A stretch of DNA of 37,544 nucleotides. Source: Candidatus Aminicenantota bacterium (GTDB lineage: Bacteria > Acidobacteriota > Aminicenantia > Aminicenantales > JAFGBC01). Made by a program: the position numbers and the translations under genes. The stretch covers positions 1-37,544 of the forward strand of contig JALHUR010000261.1 of the NCBI GenBank assembly GCA_022867325.1, read 5' to 3'. The notes beneath the pieces were generated by a model. That model saw only the letters and a list, made by a program, of their open reading frames with translations, searched no databases and had not been told where the DNA came from. Positions 23,234 through 31,449 of this stretch are shown piece after piece; positions within the stretch are counted from its first letter, which is position 1; each line of letters opens with the position of its first letter.

Positions 23234-24660
23234 CGGTACCACCAGCTGATTTGGGTTGTTGCGATATTGACGAGTTTCATGGGATAGGCGACAAAGATCC
23301 CGGCCAGGATCGAAGCGACGGCCAGGACGGTGACGACCGTAACCATCGAGACCGTCTTTTCCGGGGCGGGCTTCTTAGCCTCTCCCAGGAAGACGAGGCT
23401 GAAGGCCTTGAGGAGGTAATACATCGTCAGGACGGCCGTGAACAGGGCGACCGCCGCCAGCCAGACCTGGCCGGCCTTGACCGTGCCCATGATGACCAGG
23501 AACTTGGAGAAGAATCCGCCGAAGGGCGGGATGCCGATGACCGAGAAGGCGCAGAACAGGAAGGAGACGGCCGTCAGGGGCATGGTCTTGATCAGTCCGC
23601 CCATTTCGCGGATGTCCTTGGTGTGGGTGGCGTGGATGACGATTCCGGCGCAGAGGAAGAGACCGGCCTTGGCCAGGCCGTGCATGAGGATGAAACGCAG
23701 GGACCCCGAGATCCCGGCTTCGTTGGCGACGGCGAACCCGAGGAAGATGTATCCGATCTGGCTGATCGTCGAGTAGGCCAGCAGGCGTTTGAAGTCGTTC
23801 TCGACGGCGGCCGCCCCGGCGGCGACCAGGCTGGAGACGACGGCCATGATGGGGATGATCTGCTGCCAGAGGGGCGGAATTTGGAAGGTCGCCAGGAACA
23901 GCCGGGCGTAGGCGTAGACGCCGATCTTGACCAGGACGGCCGCGTGGAGGAGGGCGGTGACCGTCGTCGGCGCGACACCGGCGTCGGGGAGCCAGGTGTG
24001 GAGGGGGACCGTGGCCGATTTCGAGAACAGGCCGAACAGGATGAGGAGGACGGCGCTGCCGGGGATGAGCGTCCCGCGCATCTGGGTCAGGTCGAAGGAG
24101 TGGGTCTGGCCGTAGATCTGGATGAAGCCGAGGAGCATGACGACGGCACCGAAGAACGTCACCAGGAAGGCCTTATCGGCCTTGCGGACGAAATCCCGGA
24201 GCCGGTAGAACCCGATCAAGCGCCAGCAGCAGATGGCGATGATCTCCCAGAACAGGTACATGAAGACGAGGTTTGCGGAAAAGACGAGCCCCATCATCGA
24301 CCCGATGAAGAGGAGGACCATCAGGTAGTACTCGTTCTGATTTTCGTCGTGGTGGATGTAGCCGATCGAGTAGATGACGATCATGCAGCCGACTGCCGAG
24401 GAAACGATGGCCATGAACACGGACAGGGGATCGACGACGAGAATGAAGTCGAGGCCCAGAAAAAGGTCCTTGCGGATGACGAGCTCGCCGCCCGTCAGGG
24501 CGAAAGGAATCAGCGTCAGCGGCAAGATCGCCGTCGCGGCGGCGAGCAGGACCGACCACAGGGAGCGAAGGGGCTTGGAGAGAAGGCCGGCCGCCGGGAT
24601 CGTCAAAGACCCGATGATGGGAAGGAAAACCGTAAGGAGGGTTATGGTTTCTATGCTCAT
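23230..24660 (-). CDS. Antiporter-like subunit (NuoM/HyfF type), first operon gene
   Basis: A 476-aa pump subunit with about 14 helices. Markers: MYLFWEIIAICCWRLIGFY (TM5 Glu), LFGLFSKSATVPLHTWLPDA (TM7 Lys), TALLHAAVLVKIGVYAYAR and VENDFKRLLAYSTISQIGYI. The ATG at 24660 (MSIETITLLT) has no Shine-Dalgarno; the sequence before it is TACTCCTCCC. A strong promoter ends 10 nt upstream, so the message is probably nearly leaderless. A TTG at 24699 is in frame but belongs to the -35 box. It heads the 12-gene minus-strand operon ending at 14582. Confidence 0.9.
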   Translation of the reverse strand: MSIETITLLTVFLPIIGSLTIPAAGLLSKPLRSLWSVLLAAATAILPLTLIPFALTGGELVIRKDLFLGLDFILVVDPLSVFMAIVSSAVGCMIVIYSIGYIHHDENQNEYYLMVLLFIGSMMGLVFSANLVFMYLFWEIIAICCWRLIGFYRLRDFVRKADKAFLVTFFGAVVMLLGFIQIYGQTHSFDLTQMRGTLIPGSAVLLILFGLFSKSATVPLHTWLPDAGVAPTTVTALLHAAVLVKIGVYAYARLFLATFQIPPLWQQIIPIMAVVSSLVAAGAAAVENDFKRLLAYSTISQIGYIFLGFAVANEAGISGSLRFILMHGLAKAGLFLCAGIVIHATHTKDIREMGGLIKTMPLTAVSFLFCAFSVIGIPPFGGFFSKFLVIMGTVKAGQVWLAAVALFTAVLTMYYLLKAFSLVFLGEAKKPAPEKTVSMVTVVTVLAVASILAGIFVAYPMKLVNIATTQISWWYR

Positions 24661-24670
24661 GGGAGGAGTA

Positions 24671-24699
24671 AGTATAGGTACGGCTTTCGCAAAAGTCAA
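24671..24699 (-). promoter_or_regulatory. Strong sigma-70 promoter of the hydrogenase operon
   Basis: Minus strand: TTGACT (24699-24694), exactly 17 nt, TATACT (24676-24671). The -10 ends 10 nt before the first ATG at 24660. A start about 7 nt downstream leaves a leader of only a few bases. Confidence 0.75.
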
Positions 24700-24733
24700 G
24701 GCAGCCGTCCTCCCGGCCCGGCCCTTTTTCCGG

Positions 24734-24762
24734 TTGATTTTTTCTCCGTATTATAGGATAAA
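24734..24762 (+). promoter_or_regulatory. Possible promoter for the GNAT-like gene
   Basis: TTGATT (24734-24739), 17-nt spacer, GATAAA (24757-24762). It is divergent from the hydrogenase promoter, 35 bp apart, and gives a leader of about 33 nt with GGAGG. Confidence 0.35.
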
Positions 24763-24801
24763 TGAAGACACGGAACGCCATGGATTAGGGAGGCGGCAGC
24801 C

Positions 24802-25926
24802 ATGAGCATTACGGTCAGAGAGATCGCGACCAGGAAGGATCTCAGGGCTTTCATCTGCCTCCCCGAACGCCTCCACCAGGGGCACGCCAACTGGGTCCAT
24901 CCCATCTATATGGACGAGTGGAAATATTTCGATCCCGGGAAGAACGACTCCTTTTCCTATTGCGATACCGCCCGCCTCCTGGCCGAGCGGGACGGCCGAG
25001 CGATCGGCCGGGTCATGGGGATCATCAACCCCCGTTACAACGAGCACCGGAACGAGCGGACGGCCCGCTTCGGATGCCTGGAGACGCCCGAAGACCAGGC
25101 CGTCGTCCATGCCCTCCTCGGCCGGGTCGAGGACTGGGCCCGAGGGAAAGGAATGACCCGGATCGTCGGCCCCTACGGATTCTCGGACCAGGACCCCGAG
25201 GGCTTTATGATCCAGGGGTTCGAGAACCGGGCGACGATCGCGACCTACTTCAACTTCGAATGGATGCCCGGGATGGTCGGGCGGGAAGGGTACGTCAAGG
25301 ACATCGACTACTACGTCTACAAGCTCGACGTTCCCAAGGTAATGCCCGAATTCTACGTCAAGATCTTCGAGCGGGCCCAGCGCAAGGGCCAGTTCAAGGT
25401 CCTCGAATTCCAGACCAAGAAAGAGCTCCGGCCCTGGGTCCGGCCCATCCTGAGGCTCATGAACGAAGTTTACGAGGCCGGGAATATCTACGGCTACGCC
25501 CCGCTCAGCGAGAAGGAGATGGACGAGCTGGCCAAGCGCTATATGCCCGTCGTCAACCCCCGCTTCATCAAGGTCATCCTCAAGGACGGCGAGATCGTCG
25601 CCTTCGTCATCGGCATCCCCGACATGTCGAAGGGGATCCAGGCGGCGCGGGGCCGCCTTTTCCCGATCGGGTTCCTCAAGATCCTCCGGGCCGCCAAGAC
25701 GACCAAGCAGCTCGACCTCCTGCTCGGCGCCATCCGCGATAAATACAGGGGTCTCGGCCTGGATGTCATGATGGGCGTCAAGATGATCCAGTCGGCCCAG
25801 GAAGCGGGCTTCGAGTTCATGGATACCCATCATGAGATGGAGAGCAACGTCAAAGTCCGGGCCGAGATGGAGAAGATGGGCGGCCAGATCTACAAAAAGT
25901 ACCGCGTTTTCCAGAAAGCGCTCTGA
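24802..25926 (+). CDS. GNAT-superfamily acyltransferase-like protein
   Basis: A 374-aa cytoplasmic protein without signal peptide. Two GNAT-like halves can be seen. The first (about 1-160) has ARLLAERDGRAIGRVMGIIN, a beta4-beta5 style strand pair, and VEDWARGKGMTRIVGPYGF. The second (about 200-374) has IVAFVIGIPDMSKG and RDKYRGLGLDVMMGVKMIQS, which resembles the acetyl-CoA loop Q/RxxGxG/A and its helix. The substrate is unknown. GGAGG lies 8 nt before the ATG. It stands alone, divergent from the hydrogenase operon and convergent with the polA relic. Membership in the superfamily is by pattern; function is not assigned. Confidence 0.7.
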   Translation: MSITVREIATRKDLRAFICLPERLHQGHANWVHPIYMDEWKYFDPGKNDSFSYCDTARLLAERDGRAIGRVMGIINPRYNEHRNERTARFGCLETPEDQAVVHALLGRVEDWARGKGMTRIVGPYGFSDQDPEGFMIQGFENRATIATYFNFEWMPGMVGREGYVKDIDYYVYKLDVPKVMPEFYVKIFERAQRKGQFKVLEFQTKKELRPWVRPILRLMNEVYEAGNIYGYAPLSEKEMDELAKRYMPVVNPRFIKVILKDGEIVAFVIGIPDMSKGIQAARGRLFPIGFLKILRAAKTTKQLDLLLGAIRDKYRGLGLDVMMGVKMIQSAQEAGFEFMDTHHEMESNVKVRAEMEKMGGQIYKKYRVFQKAL

Positions 25927-25942
25927 GTGAACCACCCTGTGT

Positions 25943-26140
25943 TCAATTTTTAGCTTCGTCCCAGTGAGAGCCCCAGCCGAGATGGACCTTGAGGGGGACT
26001 TCGAGCGGGGCGACGTTTTCCATGCGATCACGGACGATGAGCTCCACGGCGGGGGCCGGATTCGGCTTCGGAGGATGAGAGGGCAGGGCGTCCGCGGGGA
26101 GAAGACAAATTAGACTAAATGCGCCGATGAGGTTTTTCAT
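25943..26140 (-). pseudogene. polA: Decayed 3' end of DNA polymerase I (polA)
   Basis: The frame encodes 65 aa. Its last 35 residues (25943-26050; ELIVRDRMENVAPLEVPLKV, then HLGWGSHWDEAKN and stop) match the extreme C-terminus of bacterial Pol I: compare E. coli MENCTRLDVPLLVEVGSGEN and Taq MEGVYPLAVPLEVEVGIGED. Upstream, SLICLLPADALP is what a damaged HDELIFEVPADALP would look like, and the next ~10 codons look out of frame. No further polA follows to the right. An ATG at 26140 with GAGGG could make a small protein with a hydrophobic start, but the C-terminal match makes a relic more likely. A full polA would have to be elsewhere in the genome. Confidence 0.65.
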
Positions 26141-26440
26141 GGACGTCCCTCTTCCTCCGACTCCATCATCGCCCAATTCGGCTCCTTTTTATTGCCGCCT
26201 ACACCCTCCCGGCCCCGGCCGGAAGAATCGGAATTTAGCCCCCGGCGGCATCGCCGGGGCGATGTCGAACAGACGATGTGGGCCTGCAGAAATCCATCCT
26301 TGGACCGCCTCAATGGTGGCGGGGGGACCTCGCCGCTGATCCAGCGGGCAAGCTCATTTGGTTTCGAGAACGATCACCTGTGTCGCTGCCTCCCTTACGG
26401 TGGCGAGCAGACAAGGTATCGGCGGCGCCGGCGTAGCCGT
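26141..26440. other. Gene-free stretch at the rearrangement edge, with a hairpin
   Basis: No credible gene. CCCCGGCG (26240-26247) and CGCCGGGG (26252-26259) form an 8-bp stem with a GCAT loop; it may end the leftward message, though the following GCTAAATT is a poor U-tract. Just after the SBBP stop the same frame stays open for 28 codons, including LATVREAATQVIVLETK, which might be a worn coding remnant. Confidence 0.45.
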
Positions 26441-28702
26441 TCAGTCCTTGCCGGAAGACGACGTGACGGGAATGCTTGAGGACGGTGCCAGCTTGCCGAT
26501 GGCGATGACGAAGGCGTCATACTGCCCCGCGTTTGTCTTTTGGGCGGCTTTGACTAGCCTAATATTTTTTGACCGCGTGCCGCCCGCCACGTAGACTTTT
26601 CCGTTTGTGCCGAGGCGGATTCCGCCGGCGCCGTCGGCGCCCGTGCCGCCCCAGAAGGTGCCGAAGGTCATCTTGCCGGTCGGATCGAACTTGGCGATCA
26701 AGGCATCAACGGCGCCCCAGGTTGTCAACATCCAAGCATCGTTACTCAAGGCGGCGCCGCCTTTAAAGGTCGCTTGAAGCGGCTCGGCCGTCTGGAGATT
26801 GGCCGATCCGGTACCTCCCGCCACATAGGCGTTGTCTTGACTGTCGACCACGACATCCCGGATTCCATCCCTGCCGCTGCCGCCGACGAATCGGCCGTAT
26901 TTCAGTTTCGTGGGAGCCGTGACATCTATCTTCGTCAGGAAGCCGTCCAGGTTTCCACCGAAAGCGGGGCTGATGCGTGTCGTCGGAAAGTCGCTGGACC
27001 CCGTGGTGCCGACGACGTAAATATAGTCCGTGCCGGATGGCACAATCCCGCCGGGGAGGTCGTTTTTGCTGCCGCCCAGATAGGTGGCGAAGAGGAGCTG
27101 TTTAGCGCCTGACTTGGATGGATCGAGGATGGCGGCGTAACCATCGCCCCAATTGCCGCCTTTGAAGGCGGCTTGAATGGGATTCTTGAGGGGCAGGTTT
27201 TTTGAGGAGGTCGGGCCCGCTAAGTAGATGATGCCGTTGGCCACGGCGAGGCCATATCCTTCGTCGAAGCCGGAACCGCCGTAGAAAGTGGAATAGGTCA
27301 GGGAAGCGGCGCCGGACTTGCTGGTGTCCAGCACGGAAACATAAGCCTCTCCTTGTGAAAAAAGGCGCGAATAAGCGTTGGAGGTGGTGGGAAAGTCCGA
27401 TGAGGACGTGAAGCCCGTTACATAGACTAAAGAATTGTCCCCCACCGCCACATTCATCAATTCCTCTATATCCTTTCCACCCAGGTAACTGAGGTACTTG
27501 ACGGCGCCCGTGGTGTTGAGCTGGAACACCATGCAATCAAACATCCCGCCTTTGAATATCCGTTGATAGGCGTTTTTCGTCGTCGGAAGATCTTTCGAGT
27601 CGGTGGGACCGGCGGCGCAGGCATTGCCGGCGGCGTCGACTCCAATCGCAAACGCCATGTCAAAGCCGCTTCCGCCGATGTAGGTCGTGTAGACGTGTTG
27701 GGCGGTCCCGGTCTTTGACGGATCCAACTTGGTGATATAGGCGTTAAAATACCTCGTTTGATCGCACTTGGGCTCGGCCGGCGGATAGCCCTGTGAATTT
27801 GTCGTTCCGGCGATGTAGACGTTGTTGCTGGAATCCAGCGCGAGGTCGTACGCGCCATCGCATCCGGCCCCGCCCCAGTACGTGCTGTAATCCAGCGTCG
27901 GATCTATCTCGAGCGGCTGAGCGGCATCGTAGGCGCCCAGAGCAAAGCCGATGCTGCTATCGGGATGGACGACATAGCGAGCATCCACGGCCGTGCGTTT
28001 GCTGTCCACCGTTTGCCAGGCGACCGGCCTGCGTTCGACGAACAGGGGATTTTGGCCGGATTCGTCCGCGCCGATAAGCAGTTCGCCTTTGCTCAGTTCC
28101 ACTCGCGATGCGCCTTCGTAAAACCAGCCAACGAGGCTTGGGTTTGCCCCCGGCGCGACGAGGAAGGTCCCTTTGAGCACGCCCGCGCCGCCGTTATAGA
28201 CCAGGTCTATGCCGGGATAGAGTTCTTTGTATGTCAAGCGGCCGAAGGTGGGGACGTCGGTCCGCCAGCTGGCCGGGTCCTCGCCTAAAAAGTAATTGAT
28301 GATTCCGGGCAGTTGGTCCTGTCCGACCACTTGGGTGTTCGGATTCGCCCCGGCAAAATGCAAGCGCACCGATGAAGGCGAAGCGGGCTTTTCCGGACCG
28401 GATGGGTTCGTTTCCATTAAGCGACTGAACCAGCGGGGCGCCTCCGTACAGGAAGGCGGTTGAAATACCACTTGTCGCTGTTCGAAGAACAACGTACCCG
28501 AACCGCCCAGGGTGCGGAAGAGGATCGCGGCATCCCCGATTCCGGGATTCGGCGCAAAGATGGCGGATTGCGTGCTCGCGGACACCTCGAGTTGGGGGGG
28601 GGAAGCTAAGGGCGAATGACTTGCCCGGGATGAACTAGCGGCAAGCAGAGCCGAAAGCAAGACAACAATCAGAACCTTGGTTCGGAATGGAGAATCGTTC
28701 AT
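26441..28702 (-). CDS. Secreted SBBP-type beta-propeller protein
   Basis: A 753-aa protein with a signal peptide (hydrophobic core residues 9-24, SSSRASHSP). An N-terminal domain of about 240 residues (VRLHFAGANPNTQVVGQDQL, YKELYPGIDLVYNG) is the one usually found before SBBP repeats. From about residue 270 there are repeats of about 55 residues with the pattern YSTYWGGAGCDGAYDLALDS..NVYIAGTT, VYTTYIGGSGFDMAFAIGVD, YSTFYGGSGFDEGYGLAVA, FATYLGGSKNDLPGGI, GRFVGGSGRDGIRDVVVD and FGTFWGGTGADGAGGIRL. These SBBP repeats build a propeller. The function is unknown, probably cell-surface. AGGAGG lies 8 nt before the ATG. It follows the ABC exporter genes by 127 bp. Confidence 0.85.
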   Translation of the reverse strand: MNDSPFRTKVLIVVLLSALLAASSSRASHSPLASPPQLEVSASTQSAIFAPNPGIGDAAILFRTLGGSGTLFFEQRQVVFQPPSCTEAPRWFSRLMETNPSGPEKPASPSSVRLHFAGANPNTQVVGQDQLPGIINYFLGEDPASWRTDVPTFGRLTYKELYPGIDLVYNGGAGVLKGTFLVAPGANPSLVGWFYEGASRVELSKGELLIGADESGQNPLFVERRPVAWQTVDSKRTAVDARYVVHPDSSIGFALGAYDAAQPLEIDPTLDYSTYWGGAGCDGAYDLALDSSNNVYIAGTTNSQGYPPAEPKCDQTRYFNAYITKLDPSKTGTAQHVYTTYIGGSGFDMAFAIGVDAAGNACAAGPTDSKDLPTTKNAYQRIFKGGMFDCMVFQLNTTGAVKYLSYLGGKDIEELMNVAVGDNSLVYVTGFTSSSDFPTTSNAYSRLFSQGEAYVSVLDTSKSGAASLTYSTFYGGSGFDEGYGLAVANGIIYLAGPTSSKNLPLKNPIQAAFKGGNWGDGYAAILDPSKSGAKQLLFATYLGGSKNDLPGGIVPSGTDYIYVVGTTGSSDFPTTRISPAFGGNLDGFLTKIDVTAPTKLKYGRFVGGSGRDGIRDVVVDSQDNAYVAGGTGSANLQTAEPLQATFKGGAALSNDAWMLTTWGAVDALIAKFDPTGKMTFGTFWGGTGADGAGGIRLGTNGKVYVAGGTRSKNIRLVKAAQKTNAGQYDAFVIAIGKLAPSSSIPVTSSSGKD

Positions 28703-28829
28703 GGATGACCTCCTGACTCACGAGTTTCTCTCAAGCGCGATAGTTTTCTCTACATTATTCATCGAGCCAAGTCCTTTGCTTTTAGGGGGGGACTATCCTT
28801 CCTTGCCCAGAATCTTCATACGATATTTT

Positions 28830-30134
28830 TCATTCCGAGTCAAGGGTTCGAATCCCAAAGTAGGTCGGCGTCTTTGTCCGTACGCTTCCGCCGGCCGGAC
28901 GACGATCCAATGCTCTGACTCCGAAGACAAAGCATCCCGCAGCAAATAGAGCAAGCACGCCTGAGGGCAACAGCACATCCGACCATGTCCCCTGGCGGAA
29001 GATGAGGGCATTAAGGGCATCCAGACACCAAGCGACCGGGGAAAGGTGACCCAATGTTCGCATCCAGGGAGGAACAAAGATGAGGGGCCACCAGGCGCCG
29101 CCCAGCATGGACAGCACCACCCAGGCAATCGTCGCGATGGCGCTTGCCTGGCTGGGCGTGCGCGCCAAGGCTGCCAGAGCCAGCGCCATGGCCGTGACCG
29201 CCAACACATACGCGCTCGCGACCACCATCGTCGCCAGAGGCGCGCCGCCCAAGCCGACCCCGAGCCATTCTCCAAAGACGACCAGGACGGCGAACTGGAC
29301 CCATCCCAACAGAAAGGTCGCCAGCAATTTGCCGCCCAGGAGCTGGGCTTTTGTTACGGGCATCATCCCCAGCCGACGCAAAATGCCCGCCTCTCGTTCT
29401 TCCGTCAGCGATTGAATCATGCCCAAGATGCTGATCATCACGAAAATCACGGTGATGCTCGGGACGGATAGCTTGAAGCCGTTCTTCATCAATTGCGCGC
29501 CGAAGATCAGCTTTTCATTCGGCGCAGACAGCGAGGCTTGGACCTGAACCGGCGGCGGCCCCCAAGAGGCTTGCGCCTCGGCGAGGCGCGCCGCATAAAA
29601 CTGGGGGTCGGTTTCGATGCCGCGCGCTTGGGCTAATTCGGTGCTCAGGCGCGCCGCGACAAACGGGCCGCCCAGGCGAGTTACGATGTTCTGCGCCGCA
29701 GCGAAGACGAGCGCAGGAGCAACCAGGGCCGCGCCGGGTTGAAAAGTCAGGGTCGTTTTATCTCCCTTCTCAAGCGCGGCGGCAAATCCTTTGGGAATGG
29801 TGATGAAGGCTGAGGTGACTTCATCGGCCAGACGTTCTTGCGCCGACTCCGAAGACAGCGCGGGGCTGAGGACGAAGGCTTCGTTGGCATCCGCTAACGC
29901 CGCGACGAATGCTCTTGAGGCCGTAGTGTCGTCTCGATCAAGAACGTCAATCCGGATCACGAGCTGCGCGCTCTTCGCGAATCCCCGCGCTCCCAGGCCA
30001 ATCAGGCAGATCATCAGGACCGGGATCCCGATCAGGAAGAACCAACTCATTCGGCCCTGAAGCGAGGTTTGCAGATCGTTCCAGGCGATGATGCCCAGCT
30101 TGCGTAGCGCGGAACGTTTCTTCGGAATTTTCAT
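28830..30134 (-). CDS. ABC-2 type exporter permease
   Basis: A 434-aa membrane protein. One helix at the N-terminus (about 29-48) is followed by a ~170-residue extracytoplasmic domain and a bundle of five helices from about residue 220: the layout of the ABC2_membrane_3 family (YhhJ/YbhR-like). The loop SLTEEREAGILRRLGMMPVT is the typical cytoplasmic coupling segment of ABC-2 permeases. The ATG follows the preceding gene's stop after one base without a Shine-Dalgarno, so coupled translation is likely. The C-terminal ~25 residues (RRPAGGSVRTKTPTYFG...) are not hydrophobic. Together with the next permease it forms a heterodimeric channel. Confidence 0.88.
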   Translation of the reverse strand: MKIPKKRSALRKLGIIAWNDLQTSLQGRMSWFFLIGIPVLMICLIGLGARGFAKSAQLVIRIDVLDRDDTTASRAFVAALADANEAFVLSPALSSESAQERLADEVTSAFITIPKGFAAALEKGDKTTLTFQPGAALVAPALVFAAAQNIVTRLGGPFVAARLSTELAQARGIETDPQFYAARLAEAQASWGPPPVQVQASLSAPNEKLIFGAQLMKNGFKLSVPSITVIFVMISILGMIQSLTEEREAGILRRLGMMPVTKAQLLGGKLLATFLLGWVQFAVLVVFGEWLGVGLGGAPLATMVVASAYVLAVTAMALALAALARTPSQASAIATIAWVVLSMLGGAWWPLIFVPPWMRTLGHLSPVAWCLDALNALIFRQGTWSDVLLPSGVLALFAAGCFVFGVRALDRRPAGGSVRTKTPTYFGIRTLDSE

Positions 30135-30135
30135 T

Positions 30136-31449
30136 CTACAGGAATCCGATGCGACGTTTCAGCAAGCGGCTGCCGATCGCGAAGAATAGGATAGCCATCG
30201 AGGCCAGGATAAGACTGTGGGGTAAGACGCTGGTTGCGCCGCTTCCGAGAGCCAGTTTCGAATACCCCGCCACGGCCCAGTATTGAAACGTAACGCGGGA
30301 CAGCAGATCGAGCGGCGCCGGAAACAATTCAACCGGGAAAAAGACGCCGCCCGCCAGTCCCATCAAAACGAGAAAGGCCCGGCCATAATTCGCGGCTTGA
30401 GTATATGTTCCGGCCAGTCCAGCAATCGCGGCGCCGACACCCGTGGCCGCCGCCGCCGCCGTCAGGATCAGCACTGTCAAGCCGAGGAGGTCGATCCCAG
30501 GGGGACTCGCGGCCTGGAGATCATCGCCCGCATTTCCGCCGAGGATTCCCTCCAGCGCGGCCATGCCGCCGACCAGCACACCCAGCTGGATCAAAGTAGC
30601 CAGGTATGTTCCTAAGATTTTCCCGCCCAGGATGACTTCGGGTCGGGTCGGCGTGATGGACATTCGCTGCAGGGTTCCTTGCGTCTTGTCCTGGAAAAGA
30701 GTGGCGCTGACCATCAGCGCCGTAAAGCCGATGAACATGACCGCTATGCTCGCCGCCAGGTAATGGGCCAGCTTGATCCGGGCCGGCTGCGCGACGGGAG
30801 GAACACGCCGGATCTGAATCGGATTGGATTCCGGCGACGAAGCCGCGCGCGCAACGTTCGCCATCGCATCGTCCAACAGGCCGATTCGCAGTTGCGCCCG
30901 CACGGAGGGATTGCCGAGCAGGCCCTCGACGGTCGTGCGCACCGTGACTTCGCCGCTCGAGATCATGTTCGCCAGGGTTTCGACGACGCTCTTGAACGCC
31001 AGTCCCAAAACATTCTCCCTGCCGACGATATAGACTTCGACCGTCGCGCGTCCCATCGCCAGGGCTTCGGAAAAATCGGGCGGAATGAGCAGGGCGGCGA
31101 ACAGCTTCTCGCGCTCAACCAGGCGCCGCGCCCGCGTTTCGTCCGCGATCTCGCGGACGGCGAAGGCCCGCAGCTGGAGTTCGGCCGGGAGCGCCGGATG
31201 AGCCGGATCCGGAATCATCGCGCGCGCGAAGAGCTGCCCGAAGTTTCCCCACGCGCTTCCTCTGTCTTGATTGACGATCCCGACCGGCACCTTGGCCTCC
31301 GGGACGCCGCGCCCCAAGACGACATCCCCGAACGCGAGATAGATGAGCGCGGCGATCACGAGCGGCATGGCAAGGGTAAAGATCAAGACAACCGGATCCC
31401 AATAGCGCAGGGTGATCTCGTGCCGGGCGATCACGAAGAGTTTCTTCAT
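30136..31449 (-). CDS. ABC-2 type exporter permease
   Basis: A 437-aa partner permease with the same architecture: N-terminal helix (about 22-40), large external domain, and five C-terminal helices. LFQDKTQGTLQRMSITPTRP is the coupling loop, parallel to that in the other permease. Heteromeric ABC-2 exporters of this type often export drugs, natural products or polysaccharide parts. ATG 31449 overlaps the ATPase stop by 4 bp (ATGA) and has GGAAG 5 nt upstream. In this cluster it probably exports the product of the adjacent biosynthetic genes; that is inference. Confidence 0.88.
   Translation of the reverse strand: MKKLFVIARHEITLRYWDPVVLIFTLAMPLVIAALIYLAFGDVVLGRGVPEAKVPVGIVNQDRGSAWGNFGQLFARAMIPDPAHPALPAELQLRAFAVREIADETRARRLVEREKLFAALLIPPDFSEALAMGRATVEVYIVGRENVLGLAFKSVVETLANMISSGEVTVRTTVEGLLGNPSVRAQLRIGLLDDAMANVARAASSPESNPIQIRRVPPVAQPARIKLAHYLAASIAVMFIGFTALMVSATLFQDKTQGTLQRMSITPTRPEVILGGKILGTYLATLIQLGVLVGGMAALEGILGGNAGDDLQAASPPGIDLLGLTVLILTAAAAATGVGAAIAGLAGTYTQAANYGRAFLVLMGLAGGVFFPVELFPAPLDLLSRVTFQYWAVAGYSKLALGSGATSVLPHSLILASMAILFFAIGSRLLKRRIGFL

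Noticed and set aside
21224-24756. Very long open frames on the plus strand (over 500 codons) across the hydrogenase operon
   Set aside because: They are antisense shadows of GC-rich membrane-protein genes, rich in Asp/Gly/Glu/Arg, with no domain pattern or ribosome-binding sites.
25943-26140. A small secreted protein with a hydrophobic N-terminus
   Set aside because: Possible because of the GAGGG site, but the C-terminal half is clearly the Pol I terminus and the hydrophobic part fits a damaged Pol I segment, so a relic is the simpler reading.
26192-26479. Plus-strand frame of 95 codons in the gap beside the polA relic
   Set aside because: Arg/Pro/Gly-rich, no ribosome-binding site, overlaps the end of the SBBP gene; typical of a chance frame.
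28836-28862. GGGTTCGAATCCC, the consensus of a tRNA T-arm, possibly a tRNA remnant or attachment site
   Set aside because: The stem is only three pairs, no matching acceptor, D- or anticodon arm lies upstream, and the stretch is inside the C-terminal coding region of the ABC permease. No integrase is near.
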